DNA from: Trematomus loennbergii
Taxonomy: Eukaryota > Chordata > Actinopteri > Perciformes > Nototheniidae
Assembly: GCA_012861695.1 (NCBI GenBank)
Contig: JAAOOA010000060.1
Span: forward strand, 7,838,454 to 7,902,453
Length of the DNA stretch: 64,000 bases
Reading direction: 5' to 3'
Each line of letters starts with the position of its first letter. Position 1 is the first letter of the stretch. Below, in pieces: positions 1-12,905 of the stretch. The notes below the pieces were generated by a model. It did no database searches, was not told the DNA's origin, and saw only the letters and a list, made by a program, of their open reading frames with translations. The position numbers and the translations under genes were made by a program.

Positions 1-1929
1 GAGGTGGATTGTGGTGACGAGCAGGAGGGCTTGTAACCTAACATTTACATGCACACAAGAAACCAGGTTAGTGGGACACCAACGTTACCATGGGAAATAC
101 ACGTCATGTTTACATGATTCTCTATGTGATGCCAACCCCCATGGGACTATCTGGCTATCGACCTAACAGCATTGTCTTGTATATCTCAGTCCTAGGTCTG
201 AGGGATTCTCTTATTGAATGACAAATACAGATTTGAAAATGAAACGTTTTTTTAAGAAGCCATTGCAAAAGTATTGTAAAAAAGGTTTAATGGTCAAGAT
301 TTGGAACTGGAGGATTTTAATTAAATCCTTATCGCACACAGTGAAAATTAGTAAATGTTTATAACCAATCCAGTAGTAGAAGCAGTGGGCTGTTTCTATA
401 CAGGGCCCGGGGAGCACTGTTCAGGGCTCGGGCTTTTCTCAAGGCCCCTTGGTAGGGCCCACCTCTAAAATAGCCGGTCCACATTATGTACTTGGTTCAA
501 TTTGGGACTTGAACCGGGAACCCTGCTATTCCAAAGCCAAGTCCTTACAGATCCCCAAAATAAAATGACTTAAATAGAAGTGAAATAATCTTTAATCTAT
601 AAGATTCGAATCAAGGTATTAAAAATGTATATTTTTGGTTTAAACTGATACTTTATTTTGAGTAGTGATGAAAATGTTGGACACCATGCCCTAGTTTGAC
701 GTGAAGTCTTCAAAACTGTTTAAAATCAGGCCTCTCAAGATATATCAAAGCAGTGTGGACTATGTTCCCCTAACCATGTGCCTTTGTTCCATAAATTGTG
801 TCAATGTAGTTTTGCGCCATTTTCACAAATTTGATTTATATGCCTAAATGATTGGAATTGCAAAACCAATAGAGAGTTTTTATGGAATTTTTGCTTGTGG
901 TCTTTGACTCTTGAACTTAGTATCTATTCTTCTTTTGTCCTGAAGCTTCCGCTTTATGTCCCCACCTGACCCATCTTTCACCATCTCTTTCTCACACTTT
1001 TCTCTTTCACCTCTTACGGGGCTGTACATTGACTCTGAACCCGAAAACTCAGGGGACTGGACTCTTTGAAGGTGAGACAAAGTAGAGACAGAGAGAGGGA
1101 GCTGAAGGGAGTAGTCGGCACAACAACGTGTGGAGAGGGCAACAGGGTTAGACAGCAGTTAAACAGCAAGGGAGAATATTACTGGAGGGAGATGGAATCA
1201 GGAAAGATAGGATGAGACAGCTGAGGAATCAAGATGTAGGAAGCAGCTAAGGACAGGAGGGAGGGAGGAAAATTAAAGTGACCTCAAAGAAAAATTGAAA
1301 GGGGCAAGGGAAAAAATGTATGCTATTATATTTAGGGAACTGGGCTTTCTTGAAACCAGAAATCCCCAAAACTAAATACATTTGCTTAAGGATCTACATT
1401 TCCTTTGAGTTTGATGGCTGGATATTGCCTGTTCAATGTGTCTTCACATCATAAATCAGAAGAAAATGACAGGAAGTAACCCGGGAAAGTAAGATGAGAG
1501 AGGTGGGGAGGGTCAGCGCGCTTTAAGTTGTTGTGAAACTCTGCGTGTCAGGTTACTCTGAGTGTGGACTCTTGGGGGACATCACTCACATGCAGGTAGT
1601 GGGCGTATCATTCGAACACCAGTAAATGTTTATGTCTCTGCTGCCTTACTGTATTTTGCTGTAGTTTTGGCAACAACAGCATTTTTACTACAAGTAAATC
1701 TTAAGACACTAAACCCTCAATAAACCCTTAATGACACCCTGCACACTGTGAAACACTGAGCAGGCATAAGCACCATACACAAATAGAGGATTACCTGTGG
1801 CTGATGACTCATGTGATGGGGTTTAGAGGGGCTTGCAGAGGGGCAAAAACAAGAAATGCAAACAAATAAATGAGAATTGAAACTTGACTTTGAACGTGTA
1901 TCAGACAGACATGTTTTACTACATTAATA

Positions 1930-1985
1930 TAACGTGTCCTTTAGCTGCTGCTTTTATCCAAAGCCACTAACTTATATGCGGTAGT
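1930..1985 (-). repeat. SINE/LINE 3'-tail remnant
   Basis: Read on the minus strand it contains CTTTGGATAAAAGC followed by a degraded tail, the same box that ends the SINE at 6301-6490. Only the tail region is recognisable. Confidence 0.4.
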
Positions 1986-2645
1986 AACGTCTCATACTGT
2001 AGGTCCACCGTTGCTCATAACAACAGAGAGTAATACATACTGTATATTCAGGAGAGATATGTCGTGGCCTGGAACCACGGCATGAAGAAAAACTCATATT
2101 TGCTTAAGGACAATATTGTATACTCCACAAAGTTGTATTTATTTTCATGTCAAAGAATATTTTCTTTACTTTAACTAACTGGGAAAACACCTGAATCTCA
2201 CCACAAAAGAAGAAATGGTGACAGGAACCGAATTATCAAGTCAAAAAAATAGTGGGAAACAAGGAAGTAGAGAGGGTGAGAAAGTGTTTGAAAAAAGGAA
2301 ATGAACAGGAGGAAGTGATGCGAGTGTCTGAAAGAAGTTAATAAAAAAAGATGCTGCTGGCTCCGTTCCAGCTTGACCTTCTAGATCATTTGCTAGCTCA
2401 TCCTCTGCTTCAGTCTCAATGTGTTTCTGTTCTCTCATGCTTCTACTTCGTTCTTTCCACTCTCTCTTCCGCTTCACTCACATCCTCACTTCTTTGAGGG
2501 ATCTGCTTTTGATTCAGCTTCCCCTATAGTTCTTCTTTTTAAAATCTCAATGTCAGTCTCATTATTTGTTGCTGGTGCTTACATTTCCCTCAGACTCTTC
2601 TTCACCTGTCCTTCATTTTAATTTGAGATATTTAACCTCGATAGA

Positions 2646-2918
<273 letters not shown>

Positions 2919-3548
2919 ATTATTCAGAATTAGGTATTGTGGTGCTGCTTAGATGTCAATTTGTATTCTAAGCATTAAATTAAATATATATGTGTCTTAC
3001 AGATCGTCCTGAATAATCTAACCGTGATCATTTTAATCAAATTTTTTTTTTTTTTTTTTAATTAGGAGAAAATGATCAATCCCTCCAATATCTAAACAAA
3101 TTGTTCAGCCCTAGAATATGCACTGGTTTTTAAAATACATGCATCATATTTAGTTTAATATTTAGCACTAAACCAATGTATTACTTCTGGACCAAAAGAT
3201 AAGCAACAGTGACCACTGTGAAACTGTTTTTTGACTGGCTGTTTTATATTTCTTAGTCAATGTTTTATGTCATTGGAGTCCCTTTATTATATCAAAAACA
3301 CACTGGTGGGATAAGCAGAGGCTGGGAGGACAATTGTCGTCGGGTGTGAGTAAAGGTTGATGATACATGATTGTGATTTACAGCCTCATTCAATCAATTA
3401 TTACATAGGTGTGTACAAACCCCTGTGTGAATTGCAGCCATACATATGGTCGTGTGATGAGGAAGAGGAAGTGCTGTATCATCTTGAATGCAACATTTTC
3501 CCACAGAGTCACTGCTGTTGAATTCTTGATAAGTGTGAGGAGCACAAA

Positions 3549-3555
3549 GTGTGTG

Positions 3556-3586
<31 letters not shown>

Positions 3587-3588
3587 TG
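3549..3588. repeat. Short (GT)n microsatellite
   Basis: About 20 GT units with a single GC interruption. Confidence 0.9.
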
Positions 3589-5724
3589 CAGGGAGGGGTC
3601 AGTGGTAGTGAGAACAATGAGGACCAGATGGCCAGTCTCTCTCCACCTGCCTTCGTTCTCTTTGTCCTCCCTCTCCTAGATTTCACTCATTTTAATTTCT
3701 CTCACTGGTGCTTTTAAATATTCACACATATTTCACGTGTTTACTTTTGCTTGTATCTCTCCACCATTACAACAACGTGTTCAGTCCATTCAACTCAAGT
3801 TTGTATGGTCTTGGTTTAAATGACATTTCAAGCTATATTCTTTTTGTAGATCGCGTATGGACCATTGGTTCATATTTGAAACGCACAGTCTGAGCCGTGC
3901 ATAACTGCAGTGTGGCCACACCCAGACACGCTGCACTTGATTCCAGCTGTGAGTGACATGTGAACACAGCAGCATTGGTTGATCCAGCGCTGACCGAAGA
4001 GGAGTGGTACTGTGAGCAGCAGTGTTAACATTTTGGCTGCATTTCTGTGCACATGGATATAATCCTGCAAATTATTTGCGTGTAACAAACACTCCCACAG
4101 CTGTAAGAGCCAATAACATCTGCTTTTATCTGTTTGGGCATGTACCTAAACTTGACCAGTAAATCTGATTCTGATTTATTTGCAGATATTTGGCACACCC
4201 AGTGCATAATATGATTAAACAGACACACACCCAGTCTCCTGTGCTGAAATGGGGCCTAGTTTAGGATCTAAGGAGGGTCTTTTGGTCATATTCTGAATTC
4301 ATGCCCACGTTTCAAACTATCAGTCTGTCTGTCCGGCCTTCTTTTCCCTATGTGAGAGAAACATCTGACCCAATTGTTGTTCTCAATCATATACATTCAT
4401 ATGCACCGTTTATGAATCTTCCCCTTTCAAACTTTCAAGTACTTTATCTTTTAGGTCTATATGTATGTCAAAACATTTGTTCATTTCTAGCAAGCAACCA
4501 TGTGTTAGAGGCGAGTTTAACCCTTCTATGAGTTTGTCATATTAGCAGGCACAGACTAATGAAGACATATTGGACGTCAACTTTCAACAGTTGCTAGCTG
4601 GCGAAGTTAGCTTATATGTTGGCTAGCATCTTGGATAGCAAAACAACCCTGCTCCCGTCCGACACAAATGTATCCTTGAGTAATCAGCATACAGTTAATC
4701 CAAAAATACAATTTCTTGTTAAATTACAACCCATGCTAATATCTCGGAGCAAAACTCTTAATGGGAGCTCATCATTTAGCTTTGTAAGCTAACTAGCATG
4801 CAAACTCAAATGAATGCAACTTTGCGCTGGATAACAGTTAGTGTTGACATAATATAATGTCAGAGAAGTAACATGCGTCAGTCACGATAGTGTCCTGGAC
4901 AGTAAGAATGGGAAAAAAGTTAGATGTCTCTTACTTGCATTATGCATCTGTATTAGCATAATGCAGAGGTTCAAATAGCATGTGGTTAGAATGGACTTGT
5001 TACCACAGCAAGTCCATGTTTTAGACACACTGGAAATGACACGATGAAACAGATTCAGCGAAATGACAAAGCAGACTTAATCGAAGTAAGTAGCTTTTGA
5101 TTATGAATAATAATAATAAAACAATTTAATCCTTTATTTTATATTCTAGTGATGAGGTCTTTGCATACTAGCACCCTGTTTAAACCATTAAAAACATCTA
5201 CTTTGTTTACGTCTCGGCCATGCTCTGAGCTATTTGTGGAGCTGCCTCCTCTGCCCATGTCAGAAACACAGACAGCAGCGCAGCTTGTTCTCGGTCTGCT
5301 GTTTGTCTCGCTGTGAATGGACTGGAGAGAGAAAAAATAACATTTCACATGCTACTCAGCAGGTCAAGTGCTCCTCGCTGCGCTGGATTCATACAACACA
5401 GAACCACAGAGGAGGCGGGTGTCATAGACTTCCGCAAACAAATATTTGTCTCGCATACGTCTTGGTGCCACATATCTGTCTTACTGTAACACAGACATCT
5501 TCTTTTTAGGGATTCGAGTAGCTATGAACTATACCAGAATATTCATACACAACAAACAATACAGTGGGGTTCATCTCAGTTTGATTCACTCTCTCAGTCT
5601 TACTGTCCACTTCAGACAATCACAGCCCCCCCCCCATTCATTCAACCCGTTCCTTTTGATGTCAGTGTGCTGATGCCACTCTGCCAATATCCCTCTTTGT
5701 GCTAGTCTCTCGCTCACTCTCAAA

Positions 5725-5726
<2 letters not shown>

Positions 5727-5757
<31 letters not shown>
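5727..5757. repeat. (CA)n microsatellite
   Basis: About 15 uninterrupted CA units. Confidence 0.9.
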
Positions 5758-5759
<2 letters not shown>

Positions 5760-6300
5760 CTTGTCCTGGCATTGACTGAATAGACTGTTACCCCTGGAGA
5801 CTTAGGTAGTGTCTGGTTGGTTGGTTTAGGTTTGGAAGGGTGGAAGGAGAGTTTAGGGACCCTCCTTCCACCCTTCTGTCCCACTTGGAGACAAACACTG
5901 TTGTCCTCTGGTTATTTATTTGTATACTTTTTTTACATGTGCTTTGATTTGTTAGTAATATTGGACTGATGGTAAAAACAGTATGTATGAATGTGAGATT
6001 AAAAAGGGGAAAGTAGACAGAATGCTTCTTAGAACTCCTTGCCCTGCAGGGATCAGTATCACAAGGCTGCCTTCCCCATCACTTTGTGAGATTATCTTGG
6101 CGGATATGTTTACTCACTCCTCAAAGCATTTTATTAAAATCATGCATCTAGTTAGAAAAGCCACATTATGGCTCAATGGCTATTTTTGTTGTAAAAGGCT
6201 GATCTCTATGCCATCACATTGGTATTGGAATGTACGTATGAAGTTGTATACTTGTTCCAATATAATACCATAATTGGACATAAAAGTGGATCTGATATTG

Positions 6301-6490
6301 GGTTGTGGCGCAGTGGGATAGTGCGTTGGTGTTCGAATCAGGGGAGCACAGGTTCAAACCCCACTGCAGTCAGCATGTCGTTGTGTCCCTGAGACACGTC
6401 ACCCCAAATTGCTCCTGTGGGGATTGCCCACAGTATTGAGTATGTAAGTCGCTTTGGATAAAAGCGTCTAACAAGTGACATGTGATGTAA
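6301..6490 (+). mobile_element. tRNA-derived SINE
   Basis: The head has a Pol III A-box-like stretch (GTGGCGCAGTGGGATAG) and a B-box (GGTTCAAACCC). The body continues with the fish-SINE sequence ending in CTTTGGATAAAAGCGTCTAA. The flanking direct repeats are not clear, so the ends are approximate. Confidence 0.75.
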
Positions 6491-6524
6491 TATTGACCTC
6501 TTTTGGGAGAAATATCACCTAGTT

Positions 6525-6855
6525 TAGGGCTGTGCAATTAATCGTATTTTAATCTCGATTACGATTTTGGCTTGCAACGATTACGAAAACAACGTAATCG
6601 AATAAAAAAGATTATTATTTTTATTAAAAAAAAAAAAAAATGTGATTATTTATTTTTTTAATATTTTTTGTATTGGTTTTTCAGTTGAATTATACTTTAA
6701 GTTCAGGGTAATCAACTGTTAAAACATACTGTTCCAATTTATTTTTCAATAAATGGATGTTTTCAAAGTAAATGGATAATCGTTTTAAATATCGTGATAT
6801 CAATTATTGACCAAAATAATCGTGATGATGATTTTGCCATAATCGCACAGCCCTA
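6525..6855. mobile_element. Non-autonomous hAT element (331-bp MITE)
   Basis: The ends are inverted: TAGGGCTGTGCAATTA at the left, and TAGGGCTGTGCGATTATGG when the right end is reversed. An exact 8-bp target-site duplication ACCTAGTT flanks both sides (6517-6524 and 6856-6863). An 8-bp duplication is the hallmark of hAT transposition. The interior is AT-rich, with an A-run and repeated ATAATCG-type motifs; there is no coding capacity. Confidence 0.9.
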
Positions 6856-7641
6856 ACCTAGTTAATTGTAGTTTAAGTTTATATAACACAATCATTAGAT
6901 TCTAATTTCTCAAGTGGCCTAATGATTCACTTAACAATTGAATAGAAAACTATATGTACATTTTGACATTCTTTGAAAGATATATACAACAGCACCCTCA
7001 GACATTTGATCTAGATCCCAAATGTTCAATTTGTTGATTTACTTTTAGGTCAATTTTTAAGTATTACATAGAACCTTGAAATGAACAATAAGACGACATT
7101 TAACCCAGACATTGAGTGATTGTACAGGCATGTATTACAGACATATATCCACAAAGGGTTGGCCACAGTGTGACAGTGTGGTGATTTACGTCAGTGTGCA
7201 TGTTGTTTCTCTGAACTTCAGGTCACTACTGCATGTGATGTCATTCAAATGTCCTAAAGGCTCGTACAGGAAGTAGCTCTTAACCCATGTGATGTCCTCG
7301 AGTTCATGTCCTAAATACAGACCAGGATTATTTTGGGCCCATCTTTTCGCACTTCATCCCATGGTTTTCCTGGGAGTTTATGATAAATAATTGTTTCTAT
7401 TTTTATTTCATATCACTGTATACTATTACCATATACAATTGTTTCGTGTGTCATTTTTTATTTTGCGAAGATCCTCCCAAGCTTTTGTCAAATAAAGGTT
7501 TTACTACATCCCTATTTTACTAGCTTTGCTCCTAAATCAGTTTACCTAAGTCTCTTGGTTACTTTTGAAAAAACGGAAAGAAACGGGATGACTTTAATAA
7601 TTAATGCAACTTTTTTTTTTATTGATATCTTTCTTTATCAG

Positions 7642-7856
7642 GAACCATCCGGCCGGTGCGGAGGAGCTTTTATGACCCAGCCTCGGCCCCAGGTCAGGGC
7701 TGGCAGTGGGAGTGGGAGAACGATGCAGGTTCGTGGACGGCCTACGACATGGAGGTGGCCATCGCCATCGAGAACGCCCACAGCCGGCAGCAGCCCTGTT
7801 TCGACCTGACTCCACTTGGCTTCTGCTACGTCATTGATTTTCAGAACATGACGCAG
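7642..7856 (+). CDS. dtx4: dtx4 exon carrying the second WWE domain
   Basis: The acceptor is TTTATCAG and the donor is CAG|GTGTGT. It begins with two bases of a split codon and then reads [18 protein letters not shown] and so on to DFQNMTQ. The WWE core residues (W, W, E in WQWEWEN and the later W in GSW) are visible. This fold recognises poly-ADP-ribose or protein ligands; in deltex proteins it contacts Notch. Confidence 0.93.
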
Positions 7857-10800
7857 GTGTGTTTAAGTTCATAACAAGGACATTAATGAAAAATCAACTT
7901 CTTCCATACAAGTCATTCCTTGCCTTTAGGATATTTAGCTACAGGCTGCAGGACCCTCATACAGTTAGGGATAATGTGCAGCGAGCAAGACATTATCAGA
8001 AAACGTAACTTCAAATGAGGGCAGCACTGATCGACATTTTCTGTAACCGTCCAAGTCTGTGCACAGTATCTTTTCCATTAACCAGTCTTTAAACAATTCC
8101 AGAGCCCATACTGTGTTCATGTTACTTCCTGTCTGTCTTCTGTTCTGTTGATTTCTCCATCTTTCAGCGTTCTGTGTCTTTACAATTTTGGGCTGTTTCC
8201 TTGTTCTTCTTCTATTTTTCCTGTCTTTACTGGAGACAGTTCAGCCATCATGAATCCAAAGTGTTGTGCTCTCCAAAAATATAAAAGCACGTTGGCCACG
8301 TTCAGGTTACTTGTTTCTGTGGATTGATTTGAATTCACATGGTCCATTGATCAGATCATCCTTAGCAACAGTCTGCTATTGAAAAAGAGCAGACTATTAA
8401 ATGTCCAAATTGACCAATCAGAATCAACTATTCAACTAAGGTGTAATAATGATAGTTAGTTCAAATTAGAAATGTCATGAAACTAATGTTTTGTTCTGTT
8501 TTCCTGCAGGTAAACCGACAGAGCCAGAGGTGTCGGAGACTTCAGAGACGAGCAGACATAGCCTACCCTCTGGTGTCTGGTCCTGTCCCAATACCTAAAG
8601 GGGGAGGAGGAGGAGCCCTGCTGGGTGTTGGGGTGTCGGGGGCCAGCACAGGGACTGGAAGCTCTATCTATCCCAATGGTGGCCTACCGGTTCCTGGACT
8701 GGGCCAGCCTTGTTCCTGCCAGCAATGCATGCTGGTCCTTAGTGTGAAGACCAATGCAGGAGGGCCAGGGATACAGACTCTAGGTAGACGCTCACTAACC
8801 ATGCAACGGGCCAGGAACCTACCACCCATCTCCTCAAAACCCCTGAGTCCGTCTAAATCTGCCACCCTAGGGAGAGGACAGCAGCTGAACTCCAACGGCA
8901 ACTCCAACTACTACCAGACGCTGCCGCACGGCCTCGCCATCTCCAGAAACATCTCCTCGCCAAGAAGGAACGCCCAGCTCTTCGCTCAGTCCCTGGCCGC
9001 CCTCACCGCCGGAACCTCCACCCTGGTGATCAGCTCGTCTTCCAACAGGCCGCCCCCCCCATCCCTCCCGCCCCCTCAGCCTCCATCCTCCAAACCCAAC
9101 GCGGCCCCTCCGTCCATCCCGCCCAAGCACTCCTCATCTTCAGCCAACGAACCAGTGCCAACCGCCACATTAGTTACCCCCGCCAACAGTGTGACCACGC
9201 CACCTTCTCCTGTGCCATCGCCGTCGCCAATGCCGATGAAGCCGCAGCACCCACTGTCGGCGGCGGCAACAATGTGCCATGCCCCGTTGCCACAGAGATC
9301 TAGCTTAGCGGGGCTGAGTAGACCAGCGTTGCAGAGGATAGCCATGGCCCAGTCCAGAGCGCTCATAGCTTCAGGGTGAGTAAATCAAACACACCCATAA
9401 CAAGAATACTGACTAGAGTCTTTTCAACTTCCAGTATATACATGGTCTAAGCATGTGGGTATGAAGTTCCACAATAAACATCAGAAGGAGCTACAGGATC
9501 AGAATAGAGGTTTAATATTCAGTTTCAGAGTCAACAACAGTTTAAATGTAGACCAACATTTCATGGCACTTCTTTCGTTGTGCATATTGGAACAAGATGC
9601 AAACTGGTTTAACGGAATGTTGTTATTGTTATTAATACACATCCAGCAGGGCTACTTGAATTTCCAAATGCTCTGAGTCTGTTCAGACATGTATAAGAAA
9701 TGCATGTTCCAACACGCAAAAAATGCTCTCGCATTGCGGTACAGGCAGTGCTAGATATGCGCGCACATACCCACACACACAACTCTTATTTCGGATGTGT
9801 TCAGCTCTTTTTTGAATAAATATTTGGTGAGTTGAACTAAATGTACCAAACAAAAGTGAAAGTAATGATTAATTGCACAGGAAGGTGACGGATAGTGTAA
9901 CAGTTGAGAATAATTTGATCAGAATCAGAATACCTTTATTAGTCCCACGGAGGGAAATTTGCGTAGATTTGAAAGAGTAATAGGTGTTCAGTAATACCTA
10001 CCCTCCATTCAGAAGCAGGTTTATTACCAGGTAGGTTTACACTTACGAGGAATTTGACTGGTGTCGTGGTGCATACATCAAAGTAAAACAACAATTAAAA
10101 CACAGATAGAGAACTAGAAGAAATATTAAAAATATAAATATTAAAGTATTTACATTCATGTGTGTTGTGTCGGCAGTAGCAGGCAGTGAATTTAATCATT
10201 CAAAAGCTAAGACAGTTGAAGAATCATTTAATCAAAATGGAGGCAAGCGTAAGTGACCTCAAATTGTGTGTTTGTCAAAAGTCAGCCGAGCCTTCTCTGG
10301 GGGTCAGCAGTTTTCCTCAGAGATATTTTGTGTATAAAGTATGCAAGGTGCAAAGGTCTGAGCGAAGAACAGCACTGCATGGGTCGGTGCTACTGACCTC
10401 CACCTTTCTTTCTAAAATAGAAAGCCACTGTGGAGACCTCAGGAATCAGGAGAACACGTGCATTAAAAACACAGTTGCAGATGAAATGGTGAATGAGCTA
10501 AGATTTGACAAACTGTCAGCCTCGTGCATCTTTTACAATGATTGTCCAGCCCCCTTCTCCCTTAACTGTGTCTCTTCTAAATCATAATTTCTTTCTCTGC
10601 TAATATCTCCCTCCATTTTATTATGCTAATTTACAGGGTTATCTTCTTATGTTGTGCCTCTACTGTGACATGTTTACATGCATTAATGTTCAAAAAGTAT
10701 TTTTCTCATACTGCTCGTGCTGCAGCACGTCCTTTCACCCTCTGTCTGAAACCAGAGCCCAGTCTTTCATTTGAGACAAGCGTCCATATGAAGTTTTGAG

Positions 10801-12823
10801 GATCTCTTAACAACATTTCTGCAAAACTAATGACACTTCCTCCTCAAAGCTCTGAGCGAGTGCTGCCTGAACACACGTGCTGTTTTCCCGTTCTTCTTTG
10901 ACCCACAGTGGCCGCTTTTAATCAGCTATCAGTTACTCAACTTCTTAACACAGATTATTCGGTGCTGCAACCGGAAAGAAAAAAGAGATTTCATAGTGAT
11001 ATAACTTTCCATGATGTCACACAACTTCCTGGAAGCTTTCCCATTCGTCGTTCAGGCCCCGCTCACACGGGACCGTTTGCGTTTATGCACAGTATGCTTA
11101 TTCAAAAAAGTCTTCCGTTCACATGCATTCGTTTCATTTAACGTGTCTGTTCAAACGAGACCGCTGGAAACGCTGTAGTACATATGCCGGGACTGTAAGT
11201 GGCGCTGTAACTTCCGCCAAAATACACCAAAAGCCGCGAAGAAGAGCAGCCCCTCCGCAAAAACCCTTCTGTTTAAGCCCCGCGGTGTATTTAGCAACAT
11301 GTAGTTCATGTAATTCTCCATGTCCACTTGTTGCTGATGGTTGTGGTAGAGGAGCTGTAGATTTTGCACTAATATCTGTAGCATGGTCAGTAGCAGTAGC
11401 ACTAGCAGTAGCTACTGACAGGAGGAAGTGTGTGTGGCGATTGCTGGTATTCAGCGGGATATAGTCATTTCCTCAGCATATGGATAAATGCAACGGGGAA
11501 GTTAACTGAAAGAAACCGAATCTGTGGATATTGCATCGACCGACCAAGAAGCACGTCTCCGTGGAGAGGACCCGCTCAGAAAGAGAGATATTCTCTACGA
11601 ACACCGGGTGAGATCCTCCTTTGTCAATATAATGGATCAATGCATGAAATCTGACTCTGTTTATTTTGTTTAAGGAGTATATTGGGCGTTTGCCTTTTAT
11701 AATATTATTTCATTCAAGAACCCCTTGTGCGTTTAATTAACACAGCTATTTTTGATAGTTGCTACAGCAGTGAGCAGGAGAGGCGGGGCTATCGCAATTT
11801 GTTCAGGAAATATTCATATAGAGGTGATTACACGGACTCGGTTGACCCCCCAGAGCGTTTCGTTTGCAAATCTATCCACCTTGGGACCCGTTATCGTTTG
11901 TGGGGTCAGTTTCTATCGGCCTCGTGTAAATAATAGGGCTATACGCACGCGAAACTATGCAGATACAAGCAGTTTTCTCCTCGTGTAAACGGCGCCTTAA
12001 ACAACAGGTGCTTTTTTCTCTTCTCTTGGCAAAAGCAAGGTTGGATGGTTTAGATGTAAATTTGTTTTGGTAGAACCCCCCTTCCTATCCCTGTCGTATG
12101 TCCCTGCCCACTCTCCTCCTACCCTGGCTCCTCTCCTCCCTCCTCTCCCGTCGCGTCTGAGCAGTCTGGGCCCCTCAGAGCCTCATTGTTGGTCTCCACA
12201 GTAACCTTTGTTGGATTACCCATGCCTGGGCCGCATTAGCAGCACAATGCTGAGCCTCTGCGAGTTTTCTGGTCTCCTTCCCCCTCTCTGCTCAAACCCC
12301 TTTCCATATTCTTTTCCAACTTTGTATTTCTGACTTTTTTGATTTTCATGAGCTCTTGGTGTTTTATCTCTCTCGCTCTGCTTCCTTATTGCGGCCTGTA
12401 AAGTTGGGCCATCTAAACATAACTCAAGTTAGTAAAAACGCCTTACTAAGAAGCCCCTCGCAGAGTTTTTAAGGGTGTTTATTATTATTTTGGGGTGGGT
12501 GGAAGTTGCGTAATACCCTTTTTATATCAAAAGAAAAAAGATATTGTATTATTCGGTCAGCATTGTTTCTATCCCCAGACAATCATAATTCAGACAAGAG
12601 GAGGGGTGTGTTGATACATTTATGTGTGTGTCTGAGGTTGTCTGAGGTTGTGTGTGTGTGGACAGTCTCAGACTCAGACATGCACCAAGACAAGGGCTTG
12701 TGGGAATGGTTTGGGGGGGGTACAAGACAAAGAAACGAGTCATCAAACTGTCAAAGATTGATCACACTGTGTTGCAAGAGATCAGGCCAACACTAGAGAG
12801 GGAGGTTACACATCACACACACA

Positions 12824-12905
<82 letters not shown>

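Noticed and set aside
5728..5757. CRISPR-like repeat arrays
   Set aside because: All periodic tracts in the window are simple microsatellites or minisatellites without spacers; the genome is a vertebrate's.
8668..9366. Minus-strand open frames opposite the large dtx4 exon
   Set aside because: Shadows of a GC-rich coding exon; the plus strand matches the deltex family and has correct splice sites.
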